Shown here piece by piece: positions 8,615 to 17,646 of a stretch of DNA of 64,000 bases; position 1 is the first letter of the stretch, and every line of letters starts with the position of its first letter. The notes under the pieces were generated by a model. It searched no databases, was not told the DNA's origin, and was given only the letters and a program-made list of their open reading frames with translations. Origin of the DNA: Leuconostoc mesenteroides subsp. mesenteroides ATCC 8293 (GTDB taxonomy: Bacteria > Bacillota > Bacilli > Lactobacillales > Lactobacillaceae); assembly GCF_000014445.1 (NCBI RefSeq), contig NC_008531.1, positions 1,929,001-1,993,000 on the forward strand, written 5' to 3'. The position numbers and the translations under genes were made by a program.

Positions 8615-9115
8615 ATGAGTAAAAAGAAAATGAAAAAAACGTTGCCCGAACAAGTCATGGACAAACACAAAGTGAAATATGAACCACTTGAACTAAATAT
8701 CTTGGATAAAACGCCAGTTCAGCGTGATGCAATCCTGGAAACGTTTCACGTGAAACATGATGACATTTATAAAACACTCGCCGCACATGGGGATAAAACT
8801 GGGCCCATTGTAGCAGTGTTACCTATCACAAAACATCTGTCACTAAAAAAGTTAGCAGCTGCATCAGGTAATAAAAAAGTGGCCATGTTACCTCTTAAAG
8901 AATTACAAAGGACGACTGGTTATATTCACGGCGCTAATAACCCTGTTGGAATCTGGCAGAACAAGCATTTCCCTATTTATTTTGATCTCAGCGCTGCTGA
9001 GCAACCTTTCATTCTTGTCAGTGGCGGCGAGTTAAGTCGTTCAGATAAAATCAATCCGCGTGATGTTGCATCATTAGTTGGTGCCGAATTTGTAGATTTA
9101 TTAGAGCATGACTGA
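8615..9115 (+). CDS. ybaK: YbaK/EbsC-family aminoacyl-tRNA deacylase (Cys-tRNA(Pro) type)
   Basis: A 166-residue YbaK-fold protein, predicted to hydrolyse mischarged tRNA (Cys-tRNAPro in characterised relatives). Family features are the DKTPVQRDAILETF start of the fold, the KTLAAHGDKTGPIVAVLP core strand, GYIHGANNPVGIW and the C-terminal LVSGGELSRSDKINPRDVASLVGAEFVDL. I place the start at MSKKKMKK. An upstream in-frame GTG would extend into the operator. The ATG falls about 8 nt after the -10 box with no ribosome-binding site, so translation is probably leaderless. The last bases overlap the next gene by 8 nt. Confidence 0.88.
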   Translation: MSKKKMKKTLPEQVMDKHKVKYEPLELNILDKTPVQRDAILETFHVKHDDIYKTLAAHGDKTGPIVAVLPITKHLSLKKLAAASGNKKVAMLPLKELQRTTGYIHGANNPVGIWQNKHFPIYFDLSAAEQPFILVSGGELSRSDKINPRDVASLVGAEFVDLLEHD

Positions 9116-9650
9116 ATTTTTACTTCAATTTGCGCAAAATATTGGTTACTTTTTGATTTTACCTATCATAATTGCTTGGTCAATTAGTTTTTTGTCTAGC
9201 TTATTATCGCAGTGGCTGACAATTCAAACATCTTATACGATAACTGCTATTCTAAGTTTTTTTGGTGTGGTAATACACGAATTGAGTCATCTAATTGTTG
9301 CCATTATTTTTCGCCATCATATTACTGAGTTTCGTTTGTGGCAAATTAGTGACGATGGTGTGCTAGGTTATGTCAACCGCGAATATAATCCCAGTAGTTT
9401 TTATCAAAAACTTGGCAATATCTTTATCAGCATCGCGCCAATAGTAGGTGTAACAGCTGCTATTTGCTCACTCATAAAATTTATATGGGTACCAGGTTTA
9501 TATATTAGAAACACATTCGTTATTTTAATTATCGGTAGCCTGTTACTTGGGTTTAACCTATCAGCTGCAGATTGGCAAAATTTCAGGCGTGGTATACCAT
9601 TATACTTGATTGTCATTTTGTTCATCTCAACACTACAATATCTATTTTAA
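9108..9650 (+). CDS. Integral membrane protein with HELSH motif (possible M50-like metalloprotease relative)
   Basis: A 180-residue protein with about five hydrophobic segments. Segment two carries VVIHELSHLIVAII near residue 65, an HExxH zinc motif inside a membrane helix as in site-2-type proteases and YugP/DUF3267-like membrane proteins. A second typical metal ligand (the NPxG or LDG motif) is not obvious. ATG overlaps the stop of the deacylase gene, so the two are translationally coupled. Function is unknown; the metalloprotease reading is a hypothesis from one motif. Confidence 0.6.
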   Translation: MTEFLLQFAQNIGYFLILPIIIAWSISFLSSLLSQWLTIQTSYTITAILSFFGVVIHELSHLIVAIIFRHHITEFRLWQISDDGVLGYVNREYNPSSFYQKLGNIFISIAPIVGVTAAICSLIKFIWVPGLYIRNTFVILIIGSLLLGFNLSAADWQNFRRGIPLYLIVILFISTLQYLF

Positions 9651-9653
9651 AAA

Positions 9654-9706
9654 GCACTAGTACTTGTTCTGCTGTTTAAGCGAGCATCTCATACTAGTGC
9701 TTTTTT
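9654..9706 (+). terminator. Terminator after the deacylase/membrane protein operon
   Basis: GCACTAGTA (9654-9662) pairs with TACTAGTGC (9692-9700) across a 29-nt loop and is followed by six T. Confidence 0.75.
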
Positions 9707-9788
9707 AATTTACTGTGTATTTTACTATCTAACGTAAACTAAGATAGTTTATAAATGGATCTTATATAGTTACTTGACTGTTATCTAC

Positions 9789-11252
9789 CTACCACCCTGG
9801 ACTAACATCAGGCGCTCCAGCGTTCATATCATTCCGATATAGCGGTGCCATAGCATTAAACTTGAATGTCGGTTTATTAAACATCAAGGTAGCTGTACCA
9901 CGAGCGCCGGCTCGGTTTTTTTCAAATATAATTTCAATCGGCACCGCTTCTTGTTCTTCACGCGGATCCCCGTCACCATCTTCAGAATCGCCACGTGAAT
10001 AATCATCTCGATACAAAAACGCGACAACATCAGCATCTTGTTCAATCGAACCCGAATCACGTAAGTCTGACAAAACTGGGCGCTTGTCAGTACGTTGCTC
10101 CACACCTCGACTCAATTGTGCCAGTGCGATAATTGGTGTATTTAATTCTTTTGCCATTTTTTTAATCGCTCGTGAAACTTCAGAAACAGCTTGTTGACGG
10201 CTTTCAGAGTTATTGGACTCAATTAGGCCCAAATAATCAATTACGACCATACCGATTGGATGAGGATTTTGAATACGCTCTTCTTGAGTCATATCACTTA
10301 ATAAATCACGTTCTAGTTGGTGTAGCTTGGCACTAATCTGGTTAATTTTAATACCAGCAGTATCATCCATGTAAATTTTCATTTGCGCCAATGATTGCAT
10401 AGCAAGTGTTAACGCCTGCCAATCTTCTTGCGTCATCTGCCCTGTGGTTAAATGATTAGAATCAATTGACCCCTCACCCGCAAGCAATCGACCAACAATA
10501 TCTGTCGCACTCATCTCCATTTCAAAAATAACGACAGGCACTTTTTCATTTTTGGCTACATTACGAGCGATATTCAACACGAAAGCTGTTTTGCCAACGG
10601 CTGGGCGAGCACCAAAAACAATCATCTGATCATTTCGAAAGCCATGTGTAATTTTGTCCATTTCAGGATATCCTGTTGATAAACCAACAACATCACTATC
10701 ATTTTTAACCGCTTCGTCTAGATTAGCTTGATATTCCTGCAGTACATCTTTAATTTTCCTAAAGTTTTCATCACCACGATTTTCAGCAATGGTATCAATA
10801 CTACGTGATAATTGCGCTAATAAATCTTCACTTGGTTCTGCAGCATCATAAGCCAACGACATTGTTCTCGTTAACGTATCAATCATTTTTCGTAAAACAG
10901 ATTTTTCTCGAACAATATTTGCATAATGCTTCAAATTGGCGGATGAAGCTGTTGACTCTGATATTTCTGCCAGATAAGCCATGCCACCAACATTTTCAAG
11001 TTGATGCATACTATTCAGTTTATCTTGCACTGTCAACATATCAATTGGACGGTTTTCATCCACTAATGCCTGCATGGCTTTAAAAATAGTTTGGTTCGCT
11101 AATTTATTGAAATCCTCAGGTACCAAGATTGCACTAGCTTCAACCATCGCATTTTCTGACTTAACAGCAAAAAAGATGGATCCGAGAACTGCGCGTTCAG
11201 CATCACCATCTTGCGGCACTTGCCGATATTCATTTGATACCGGATTATCCAT
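9789..11252 (-). CDS. dnaC: Replicative DNA helicase
   Basis: DnaB-type hexameric helicase (called DnaC in Bacillus) of 487 residues. The N-terminal domain (residues 1-110, DAERAVLGSIF) binds primase. The RecA-like domain shows Walker A GARPAVGKTAFVLN near 215, VVIFEMEMSA, Walker B MVVIDYLGLI near 330, and the DNA-binding loop region with LSRGVEQRTDKRPVLSDLRDSGSIEQDADVVAFLYRDDY. The order rpsF-ssb-rpsR-gdpP-rplI-dnaC is the conserved Firmicutes arrangement near the origin. It follows rplI by 1 bp. Confidence 0.97.
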   Translation of the reverse strand: MDNPVSNEYRQVPQDGDAERAVLGSIFFAVKSENAMVEASAILVPEDFNKLANQTIFKAMQALVDENRPIDMLTVQDKLNSMHQLENVGGMAYLAEISESTASSANLKHYANIVREKSVLRKMIDTLTRTMSLAYDAAEPSEDLLAQLSRSIDTIAENRGDENFRKIKDVLQEYQANLDEAVKNDSDVVGLSTGYPEMDKITHGFRNDQMIVFGARPAVGKTAFVLNIARNVAKNEKVPVVIFEMEMSATDIVGRLLAGEGSIDSNHLTTGQMTQEDWQALTLAMQSLAQMKIYMDDTAGIKINQISAKLHQLERDLLSDMTQEERIQNPHPIGMVVIDYLGLIESNNSESRQQAVSEVSRAIKKMAKELNTPIIALAQLSRGVEQRTDKRPVLSDLRDSGSIEQDADVVAFLYRDDYSRGDSEDGDGDPREEQEAVPIEIIFEKNRAGARGTATLMFNKPTFKFNAMAPLYRNDMNAGAPDVSPGW

Positions 11253-11253
11253 A

Positions 11254-11706
11254 TTAACCCTCGCTTACATGAACACGCAACTGCGCTGTCACTTCTCGGT
11301 GTAATTTAACTGGTACATCTGTATAACCAAGTGCGTGTATTGGTTGATTGAGTTCCATTTTTCGTTTATCAATTTTGATTTGATATTGTTTTTCTAAGGC
11401 AGCCGCAATTTGTTTTGTTGAAACAGCACCGAATAAACGTCCATCTGTTCCTGATTTGCCAGTTAGCTCAACAACTGTCTTCTCGTTAGCAAAAAAATCT
11501 GCTAATTTTCTCGCTTCAGCTAGTTCCTCGGCTGCCGCTTTTTCTTCAGCCTTTTGACGCCCCTTAACTGCGCCCAAGTTTTTGCCTGTAGCCGGCTCCG
11601 CTTTCTTATTTTTAATTAGAAAATTATTGGCATACCCATCAGGTACTTCCTTAATTTCTCCTTTTTTTCCGCGACCTTTAACGTCTTCTAAAAATACTAC
11701 TTTCAT
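11254..11706 (-). CDS. rplI: Ribosomal protein bL9
   Basis: A 150-residue protein with the N-terminal signature [21 protein letters not shown], the long charged connecting helix (residues about 45-75) and the C-terminal domain [21 protein letters not shown]. It lies between gdpP (16 bp upstream) and dnaC (1 bp downstream). Confidence 0.98.
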   Translation of the reverse strand: MKVVFLEDVKGRGKKGEIKEVPDGYANNFLIKNKKAEPATGKNLGAVKGRQKAEEKAAAEELAEARKLADFFANEKTVVELTGKSGTDGRLFGAVSTKQIAAALEKQYQIKIDKRKMELNQPIHALGYTDVPVKLHREVTAQLRVHVSEG

Positions 11707-11722
11707 TTTTTAATCCCCTATG

Positions 11723-13750
11723 TTAATCTTCTGATTGTTCCGCAATTATATTTAATAATTGTTGTTTGGCTTCTTCGGTTGTTACATTAGCAATTTGGGT
11801 GGCTGCGTTAGATAAATGCCCGCCGCCGCCAAGGGCCTCCATTGTACGTTGAACATTACGTTCCCCAGTTGATCGAGCTGAAATACCAACCCGTCCATCC
11901 TGACGTTTAGTGATCACAAATGAGGCATACACACCGCTAATCTGCAAAAGTTCGTCCGCAGCTTGTGCAGTAAGCAAACCAGAATAGATATCCTTGTTAT
12001 CACCAACAGCAATAGCATTTCCTTCATGAATCTCTGCTAAATTAACCAAATGACTTCGCGATTTGAAATCCGAAAACTTCTCTTTCATAAATGACTGAAT
12101 CAAGTTGCTATCAGCTCCGTTAGCACGCAAATAGCTAGCAGCATCAAACGTACGTGATCCCGTACGCAAAGTGAAGTTTTTAGTATCAATCTGTATGCCA
12201 CCTAACATCGCCGTCGATTCTAGCTTTGTAATTGGTGCATGTGACTGATCTTGATATTGCAGCAACTCAACAACTAGTTCTGATGTCGATGATGCATATG
12301 GCTCTATATAAGACATCAATGGTTTTTCATCTAAACCTTGCTCGGCTAGACGATGATGATCAATCACAACTACACGGTTGGCTAACCTCTCGAGTAACTG
12401 TGGTGCACCAGAAATACTTGCTTTGGCATGATCAACTAATACCAATAAAGTATTATCACGTACTAGCTTCAATGCTCGCGCTTCATCTACGATAGAATCA
12501 TCAATATTTGATCCTGGTGCCACAAATTCTGCTGGCTTTTTGCGAAGTTCAGCTAACAGTAGCTGGATATCGCTGTACACATGTTTTTCGTCCAACACAA
12601 GAAAAGCTGGTTTATTTTTTGTCTGGGCCATACGCCAGACACCCAATCCAGAGCCAACTGCATCTAAATCCGGCATTGCATGTCCGACAATCATAATATT
12701 ATCAGCCTGCTCCATTAGTTCAGCAATAGTTTGTGATACCATGCGAGCCCGGACACGGGTACGCTTTTCCATCGGATTGCTTGCACCACCATAAAAACGT
12801 GCCGCTGCCTTTTCAGATTTCACAACCACCTGATCACCACCACGACCCAAGGCCAAATCTAAGTTCGTCTGGGCCATTTTAGCAAGCTTATTAATATCTG
12901 TGTCATCATATGCTATTCCGACCGACAATGTCACAGGTGAGTTCTGTTGTACCGTTGCTTCTCGAATGTCCTTTAGGACACTGAACTTATCTTCCTCAGC
13001 TTCTTGAAGGGCTGACTGATAACCAAACATGACATAATGCAGTGTATTCAAACGGCGGATATAAATATGATGTTCGAGTGCCCAATCAGACAATGCGCGT
13101 GTCACGTATGTCCGTAAAGTAGACGTTTCGGACTCGCTCATACCATCAGTGACTTCCTCGTAGTTGTCAACCGATATTAACCCACTGAACAGCTGATGAT
13201 CTTCATATTTTTTAGTAATCGCGGCATACTCACTGATATCCATCAAATAAATGACCCGTAAGTTTTGTTGAACAAATAACGAAAACTGCCTACCCTGCCA
13301 GGTGATTGTATTCGTCTCGGAAGCATCGGCATAATTATCAATCTCTAGAGCCAATTTATTATCTAGCTCCGACAATTCTAATCCAAGCACATCTCTTTTG
13401 TCTAGATATGCTTGCATATATGGATTAATCCAATCAATTTTTTTATCTTGATTAAGCAGAATAATGCCAATCGGCATTCGAATTAAAGCTTCTTGTTCAC
13501 TACGTGCAATTCGATACCCCAATCCAGACAAGTACTCTTGTGCATCTTCACTAACCTCTTTGAAAGCTTGTGCACTAAATACTAATCCAATAATAACTAT
13601 TGCCAACCAAATAAGTCCAAATGTTATATTAAAAAGCATAGCAAAAATAACACTCATTACACTTGATACAAGTAACAGAAATGCCACTGTACTTAGTTTA
13701 GTGTTTTGAAAGAATATTGGTAAATTTTTAAAACTAAAAAATCGTTTCAC
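11723..13750 (-). CDS. gdpP: Cyclic-di-AMP phosphodiesterase, membrane-bound
   Basis: Hydrolyses c-di-AMP to 5'-pApA. The 675 residues show two N-terminal transmembrane helices (about 20-60), a degenerate haem-type PAS region (about 85-145), a degenerate GGDEF domain (about 170-310), and the DHH-DHHA1 catalytic part. The catalytic motifs are VGHAMPDLDAVGSG near 350, LLVLVDHAK near 440, VVIDHHR near 465 and the DHHA1 motif GGGGHLSNAA near 645. Order and length match Bacillus GdpP/YybT. It is next to rplI and dnaC as in many Firmicutes. Confidence 0.95.
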   Translation of the reverse strand: MKRFFSFKNLPIFFQNTKLSTVAFLLLVSSVMSVIFAMLFNITFGLIWLAIVIIGLVFSAQAFKEVSEDAQEYLSGLGYRIARSEQEALIRMPIGIILLNQDKKIDWINPYMQAYLDKRDVLGLELSELDNKLALEIDNYADASETNTITWQGRQFSLFVQQNLRVIYLMDISEYAAITKKYEDHQLFSGLISVDNYEEVTDGMSESETSTLRTYVTRALSDWALEHHIYIRRLNTLHYVMFGYQSALQEAEEDKFSVLKDIREATVQQNSPVTLSVGIAYDDTDINKLAKMAQTNLDLALGRGGDQVVVKSEKAAARFYGGASNPMEKRTRVRARMVSQTIAELMEQADNIMIVGHAMPDLDAVGSGLGVWRMAQTKNKPAFLVLDEKHVYSDIQLLLAELRKKPAEFVAPGSNIDDSIVDEARALKLVRDNTLLVLVDHAKASISGAPQLLERLANRVVVIDHHRLAEQGLDEKPLMSYIEPYASSTSELVVELLQYQDQSHAPITKLESTAMLGGIQIDTKNFTLRTGSRTFDAASYLRANGADSNLIQSFMKEKFSDFKSRSHLVNLAEIHEGNAIAVGDNKDIYSGLLTAQAADELLQISGVYASFVITKRQDGRVGISARSTGERNVQRTMEALGGGGHLSNAATQIANVTTEEAKQQLLNIIAEQSED

Positions 13751-13883
13751 GTGCTACTTCCTTCTGATTATCATATCTTCTATTTTACCACAGGGTGTCA
13801 TGATTAATATGATAATACTTCAGACAAGCCATAACATGGTGCGTTAGATACAGCTATATCCCGAATTTATACAAAATATACAA

Positions 13884-13914
13884 AAAAGCCTGAGGCAAAC
13901 CGCCTCAGGCTTTT
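13884..13914 (-). terminator. Terminator of the rpsF-ssb-rpsR operon
   Basis: AAAAGCCTGAGGC pairs with GCCTCAGGCTTTT around a 5-nt loop, directly after the rpsR stop. The remaining 13915-13751 gap up to gdpP shows only AT-rich DNA in which no clear promoter was fixed. Confidence 0.9.
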
Positions 13915-13919
13915 AGAAA

Positions 13920-14204
13920 TTAATCTTCCGTAACGAATGGCAACAAAGCCATGATACGTGCACGCTTGATAGCAGTAGTTACCTTGCGTTGGTTTTTTGC
14001 AGAAGTACCAGTCACACGACGTGGTAAAATCTTACCACGTTCTGAGATGAAACGTTCTAATAATTCAGTGTTCTTATAGTCAATATATTCGATGTGGTTA
14101 GCAGCGATAAAATCAACCTTACGACGACGACGTGGACCGCCTTGTGGGCGACGTGAACGTTGTGGACGTTCTGAATTTTGTGGACGTGAGTTTTGTTCTG
14201 ACAT
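13920..14204 (-). CDS. rpsR: Ribosomal protein bS18
   Basis: 94 residues, longer than the usual 75-80 because of an N-terminal Ser/Arg/Pro-rich extension of about 20 residues ([20 protein letters not shown]). The conserved body follows: [60 protein letters not shown]. It follows ssb by 32 bp and shows the standard operon order. Confidence 0.97.
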   Translation of the reverse strand: MSEQNSRPQNSERPQRSRRPQGGPRRRRKVDFIAANHIEYIDYKNTELLERFISERGKILPRRVTGTSAKNQRKVTTAIKRARIMALLPFVTED

Positions 14205-14236
14205 AATAAAGCTCCTTTCGTAGTGTTTAATTTATT

Positions 14237-14803
14237 TTAGAATGGTAAATCATCATCTGATATATCAATTTCTGTATTGCCACTAGCCGCAAATGGGTTA
14301 GGGGCACTATTTGACGAAGCTGATGATTGCGTATTTGAGTTTGAACTCGCACTTGCAAAAGGATCAACACCGTTAAATGAGTTGTCATTACCGCCAAACG
14401 AATGATCGTTTGATCCGCTGAAGTTGTCAGCACCATTATTAGATGCCGATGATCCGTTCTGAGAACGACGCTTTTCACTTTCAGCGCGAGATTCAAGTAA
14501 TGAGAAATTATCAACAACAACTTCCGTCACGTAAACGCGTTGGCCAGCATTATTTTCATAATTTCTTGTTTGCAAACGACCTTCAACGGCCACAAGTGCA
14601 CCTTTTCCAGTGAAGTTTGCAAAGTTTTCAGCTGCTTTTCGCCAAATAACGGCGTTAATAAAGTCAGCTTCACGTTCACCACTTGCGTTGGTGAACTGAC
14701 GGTTAACCGCCAAGCTAAACGTACCGACTGCTACACCTGATTGTGTGTAACGTAATTCAACATCACGGGTCAATCGCCCAATTAATACTACTCGATTAAT
14801 CAT
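14237..14803 (-). CDS. ssb: Single-stranded DNA-binding protein
   Basis: OB-fold SSB of 188 residues: [23 protein letters not shown] start, [12 protein letters not shown] near 75, then a disordered Asn/Ser/Gly-rich tail from about 110 and the acidic partner-binding tip DISDDDLPF. It lies between rpsF and rpsR as in most Firmicutes. Confidence 0.97.
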   Translation of the reverse strand: MINRVVLIGRLTRDVELRYTQSGVAVGTFSLAVNRQFTNASGEREADFINAVIWRKAAENFANFTGKGALVAVEGRLQTRNYENNAGQRVYVTEVVVDNFSLLESRAESEKRRSQNGSSASNNGADNFSGSNDHSFGGNDNSFNGVDPFASASSNSNTQSSASSNSAPNPFAASGNTEIDISDDDLPF

Positions 14804-14836
14804 AATTAACGCTCCTTTCCCAGTGAAAATTCAAAT

Positions 14837-15133
14837 TTATTCTGCGTCGCGCTTAACAATCATGTGACGTAAGATGTCTTGAGAAATCTTTGCCAAACGA
14901 TCAAATTCATTGATAGCCTTATCGTCTTCTGCAGTAAAATTGATAATGTGGTATGTACCTTCACGGTAACCAGCAATTTCGTATGCAAAACGACGAGTAG
15001 CCCAGTCGGCTGACTTTTGAATTGTTGCACCATTATCTGTCAAGATTGCATCAAAGCGCTCAACAAGAGTCTTCTTAGCATCCGCATCCAAATCAGGGCG
15101 AACAATATAAGTCATTTCGTATGATGTAGCCAT
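14837..15133 (-). CDS. rpsF: Ribosomal protein bS6
   Basis: 98 residues, [27 protein letters not shown], with the conserved [23 protein letters not shown] and [12 protein letters not shown]. It is the first gene of rpsF-ssb-rpsR, with an AAGGAGG ribosome-binding site. Confidence 0.98.
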   Translation of the reverse strand: MATSYEMTYIVRPDLDADAKKTLVERFDAILTDNGATIQKSADWATRRFAYEIAGYREGTYHIINFTAEDDKAINEFDRLAKISQDILRHMIVKRDAE

Positions 15134-15245
15134 TTTATTTCCTCCTTTTGGTCTCTGGCAGCCTTGGCTGCAAGGAGTGATCGCACAAATTGTGCATTCA
15201 CAACTACTAATTGTACTACAATATAGCCTTACTTTTCAAGTGTTT
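15134..15245 (-). promoter_or_regulatory. rpsF promoter and structured 5' leader
   Basis: Minus-strand TTGAAA and TACAAT boxes, 18 nt apart, precede a leader of about 75 nt containing two hairpins: GCACAATTTGTGC and GCAGC-CAAG-GCTGC. S6:S18 autoregulatory leaders are common at this position, but I did not find the characteristic CCG-bulge motif, so autoregulation is only a possibility. Confidence 0.45.
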
Positions 15246-15346
15246 ATCAGAATTATTTCCACTGGTAACTTATAATACGATTTTTTTGTCTGTCTTACTT
15301 ATATAGATATGCTGTCGAATTACATTAACTACCTATCTGCTTATGC

Positions 15347-15378
15347 AAAAAAAGCCCGCATTGTTAAGTTTGCGAACT
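15347..15378 (-). terminator. Terminator of the pepV/ECF operon
   Basis: On the minus strand GTTCGCA pairs with TGCGGGC (two G-U pairs) and is followed by seven T, 13 nt after the pepV stop. The 15246-15346 stretch shows no gene. Confidence 0.65.
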
Positions 15379-15390
15379 CATTTATCTTCG

Positions 15391-16836
15391 TTATCGAGTC
15401 ATTTCATACATTACTTGCGCGAAGATAGCTTGTGTCTTAGGGATGTTATCTACCAATACATATTCGTTTGGCTGATGACTCATGACTGGTACATCAGGAA
15501 ATTGCCCACCAAAAGCTACACCACGTTTCAATAAGCGTGCATACGAGCCGCCATTAGAAATTTTATATGTCTTTTGCGTATGCGTGTGCTGAGCATAAAT
15601 ATCCGCAAGTACTGTCACAATTGGATCACTTAGGTCTACCATGTGCGGATGTGTACCAAAAGCTTCCTGCTTAAATATTTTGGCGTTCAAGCTCCCCATA
15701 TGTCGCTGAACTTGTGTCAAAATAGCAGTTTCCGTTATGCCCATTGGATAACGGAAATTGATCCGAATCTCACTATCAGCATTAGCTTGGAATAAAATCT
15801 TACCCACATTTACTGTTAAGTCACCCATAATATCATCATGATAAATCAATCCGAGCTTTTCACCGAAAACGTTTTTATGATTTGTCAAACCAAGAAACTC
15901 TAAGAATCCATGCGCTTGATCATCGAAATTATAGTTTAATAAAAAATTAGCCAAATACGTTGCCGCATTCAAACCATCTTCTGGGTAAGCGCCATGAACA
16001 GATTTCCCATACAGTGTTAATATAATATGACCATCATCATATTGACCTATACCCGAAATCATTAGTGTATCTTTGAGATAACGCTCATACGCAGCTAAAA
16101 ACCCATTGATATCCACACCATCAGGCAGCTCAACATCAGCAGTTGCAGTCCCTGGTACAACATTATCTCGTTCCCCAGACTGAAATCGATGTAGTTTCCA
16201 CTCACCCAATGTTGTGCCTTTAAACTGAATTGATAAGGTTAGAACACCTTTTTCACCAGGAACAACCGGGAAGGCTCCGTCAGGTGAAAAACCAAACGTC
16301 GGTTCACCTACTTGATCCAAATAGGCCCGCATATCACGCCAATCAGATTCTTCATCACTACCAAAAATCAAACGTATTTTTTTTCGTGGTTGAAAACCAG
16401 CATCTTTTAATTGCTTCAAAGCGTAATAACTAGCTATTAAATCAGCTTTCATATCGTGTGAACCACGTCCATACAAGCGATTGCCTATAACTTTAGGGCT
16501 AAATGGCAACGTTATCGTCCATGCATCCCCACCAGGAACAACATCAACGTGTGACAAGACCCCAAAGGTTTCCGTTGCATCCTCTGGTCCATAGTCAATA
16601 ACAACAACCATATTATCCGCGACACGCTCAACTTTAAACCCGTCACGTCTGCCCATATCAACTAGAAATTGTAGTGCTGTTTCAATACCTGCTCCAAAAG
16701 GTTGTTGAACATTAGCTGTTGTTTTATCTAACACAGATGGTATTGATAAAAACTGTAACAAGTCAGTCAATAATTCTGATTTGTACAATTGCGACTTTTG
16801 TTGCCACTGTTCAGCTGTCATTTGAAAGGATTCCAC
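15391..16836 (-). CDS. pepV: Dipeptidase PepV (M20 metallopeptidase)
   Basis: Zinc dipeptidase of peptide utilisation, 481 residues. Motifs: FGVLSHVDVVPGGDAW near residue 92 (metal His), GRGSHDMKAD near 122 (metal Asp), IFGSDEESDWRDM near 155 (catalytic and metal Glu), FSPDGAFPVVPGEKG, and the C-terminal metal His in PVMSHQPNEYV. A GTG start (16836) with GGAGG six nt upstream is preferred over the internal ATG, which has no ribosome-binding site. It overlaps the ecfT stop by 19 bp. Its place behind an ECF transporter may be incidental co-transcription. Confidence 0.93.
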   Translation of the reverse strand: MESFQMTAEQWQQKSQLYKSELLTDLLQFLSIPSVLDKTTANVQQPFGAGIETALQFLVDMGRRDGFKVERVADNMVVVIDYGPEDATETFGVLSHVDVVPGGDAWTITLPFSPKVIGNRLYGRGSHDMKADLIASYYALKQLKDAGFQPRKKIRLIFGSDEESDWRDMRAYLDQVGEPTFGFSPDGAFPVVPGEKGVLTLSIQFKGTTLGEWKLHRFQSGERDNVVPGTATADVELPDGVDINGFLAAYERYLKDTLMISGIGQYDDGHIILTLYGKSVHGAYPEDGLNAATYLANFLLNYNFDDQAHGFLEFLGLTNHKNVFGEKLGLIYHDDIMGDLTVNVGKILFQANADSEIRINFRYPMGITETAILTQVQRHMGSLNAKIFKQEAFGTHPHMVDLSDPIVTVLADIYAQHTHTQKTYKISNGGSYARLLKRGVAFGGQFPDVPVMSHQPNEYVLVDNIPKTQAIFAQVMYEMTR

Positions 16837-17645
16837 ATCCGACCTCCATTAGTTATAAATAGCAAGACGCCAATCACGACAATCAATGTCGACCATAGAA
16901 TCATAGCCACATCACGCATGGAAAAACGTTGTTCTTGATACCATGACCGTTTATTATAGCGCCCAAATCGACGCAATTCCATAGCTTGACTAATCGTATC
17001 AATCCGACCTAAACTTGAAAATACTAATGGTAGAATAATTTGTACAGTCCCCTTCATCCGTTGGATTAAACTAGATTTTTTTGATATTTCGTAGCCACGT
17101 GCCTGTTGGGCCAAACTAATCGTTCGATAATCACTCTGTACATCAGGAATATAGCGCAAGGTAATTGCAACGGCATACGCTACTTTGTAGGGTACGCCAA
17201 TTTTATTTAACCCAGCAGCAAACTCACTAGGATTAGTGGTGAAAAGCAATACAATTGACAGCGGGAATGAGAATAAATACTTTAGTAGAAGATTAAATTC
17301 GTAAAACAACTGTTCTTGCGTAATTGTAAACCAACCGCTACCAAACATCACATGTTTCGTACCATATAATTGTTCACCATATTGAGGGGCCAAAACGGTA
17401 ATCATCACAAGGTTAATCAAACCAATGAATAATACCAACTTTAAAAGTAGCGCGTATTCCTGATATTTAATATGAGCCATTTTAATTAAAACAAATGACA
17501 ATATTGTTAAAGCAATTAAAAAACGCGTATCATAAGAAATCATGCCAATCGTTGTTAATGCTAAAAAGCCAACTAATTTGGCGGTACCCGTAGCATGATT
17601 AATCCAAGTATTTCTTGCTTTATATCCGAAAAGTGAGTTATCCAT
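16818..17645 (-). CDS. ecfT: ECF transporter transmembrane (T) component
   Basis: 275 residues with five to six hydrophobic helices. Near residues 185-210 it carries the coupling-helix signature AQQARGYEISKKSS and, later, AMELRRFGRYNKRSWY; these A-R-G and A-x-E-x-R-x-F/Y-G motifs contact the ATPases. It lies between the fused ATPase gene (1 bp gap) and pepV. Confidence 0.9.
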   Translation of the reverse strand: MDNSLFGYKARNTWINHATGTAKLVGFLALTTIGMISYDTRFLIALTILSFVLIKMAHIKYQEYALLLKLVLFIGLINLVMITVLAPQYGEQLYGTKHVMFGSGWFTITQEQLFYEFNLLLKYLFSFPLSIVLLFTTNPSEFAAGLNKIGVPYKVAYAVAITLRYIPDVQSDYRTISLAQQARGYEISKKSSLIQRMKGTVQIILPLVFSSLGRIDTISQAMELRRFGRYNKRSWYQEQRFSMRDVAMILWSTLIVVIGVLLFITNGGRMWNPFK

Positions 17646-17646
17646 C

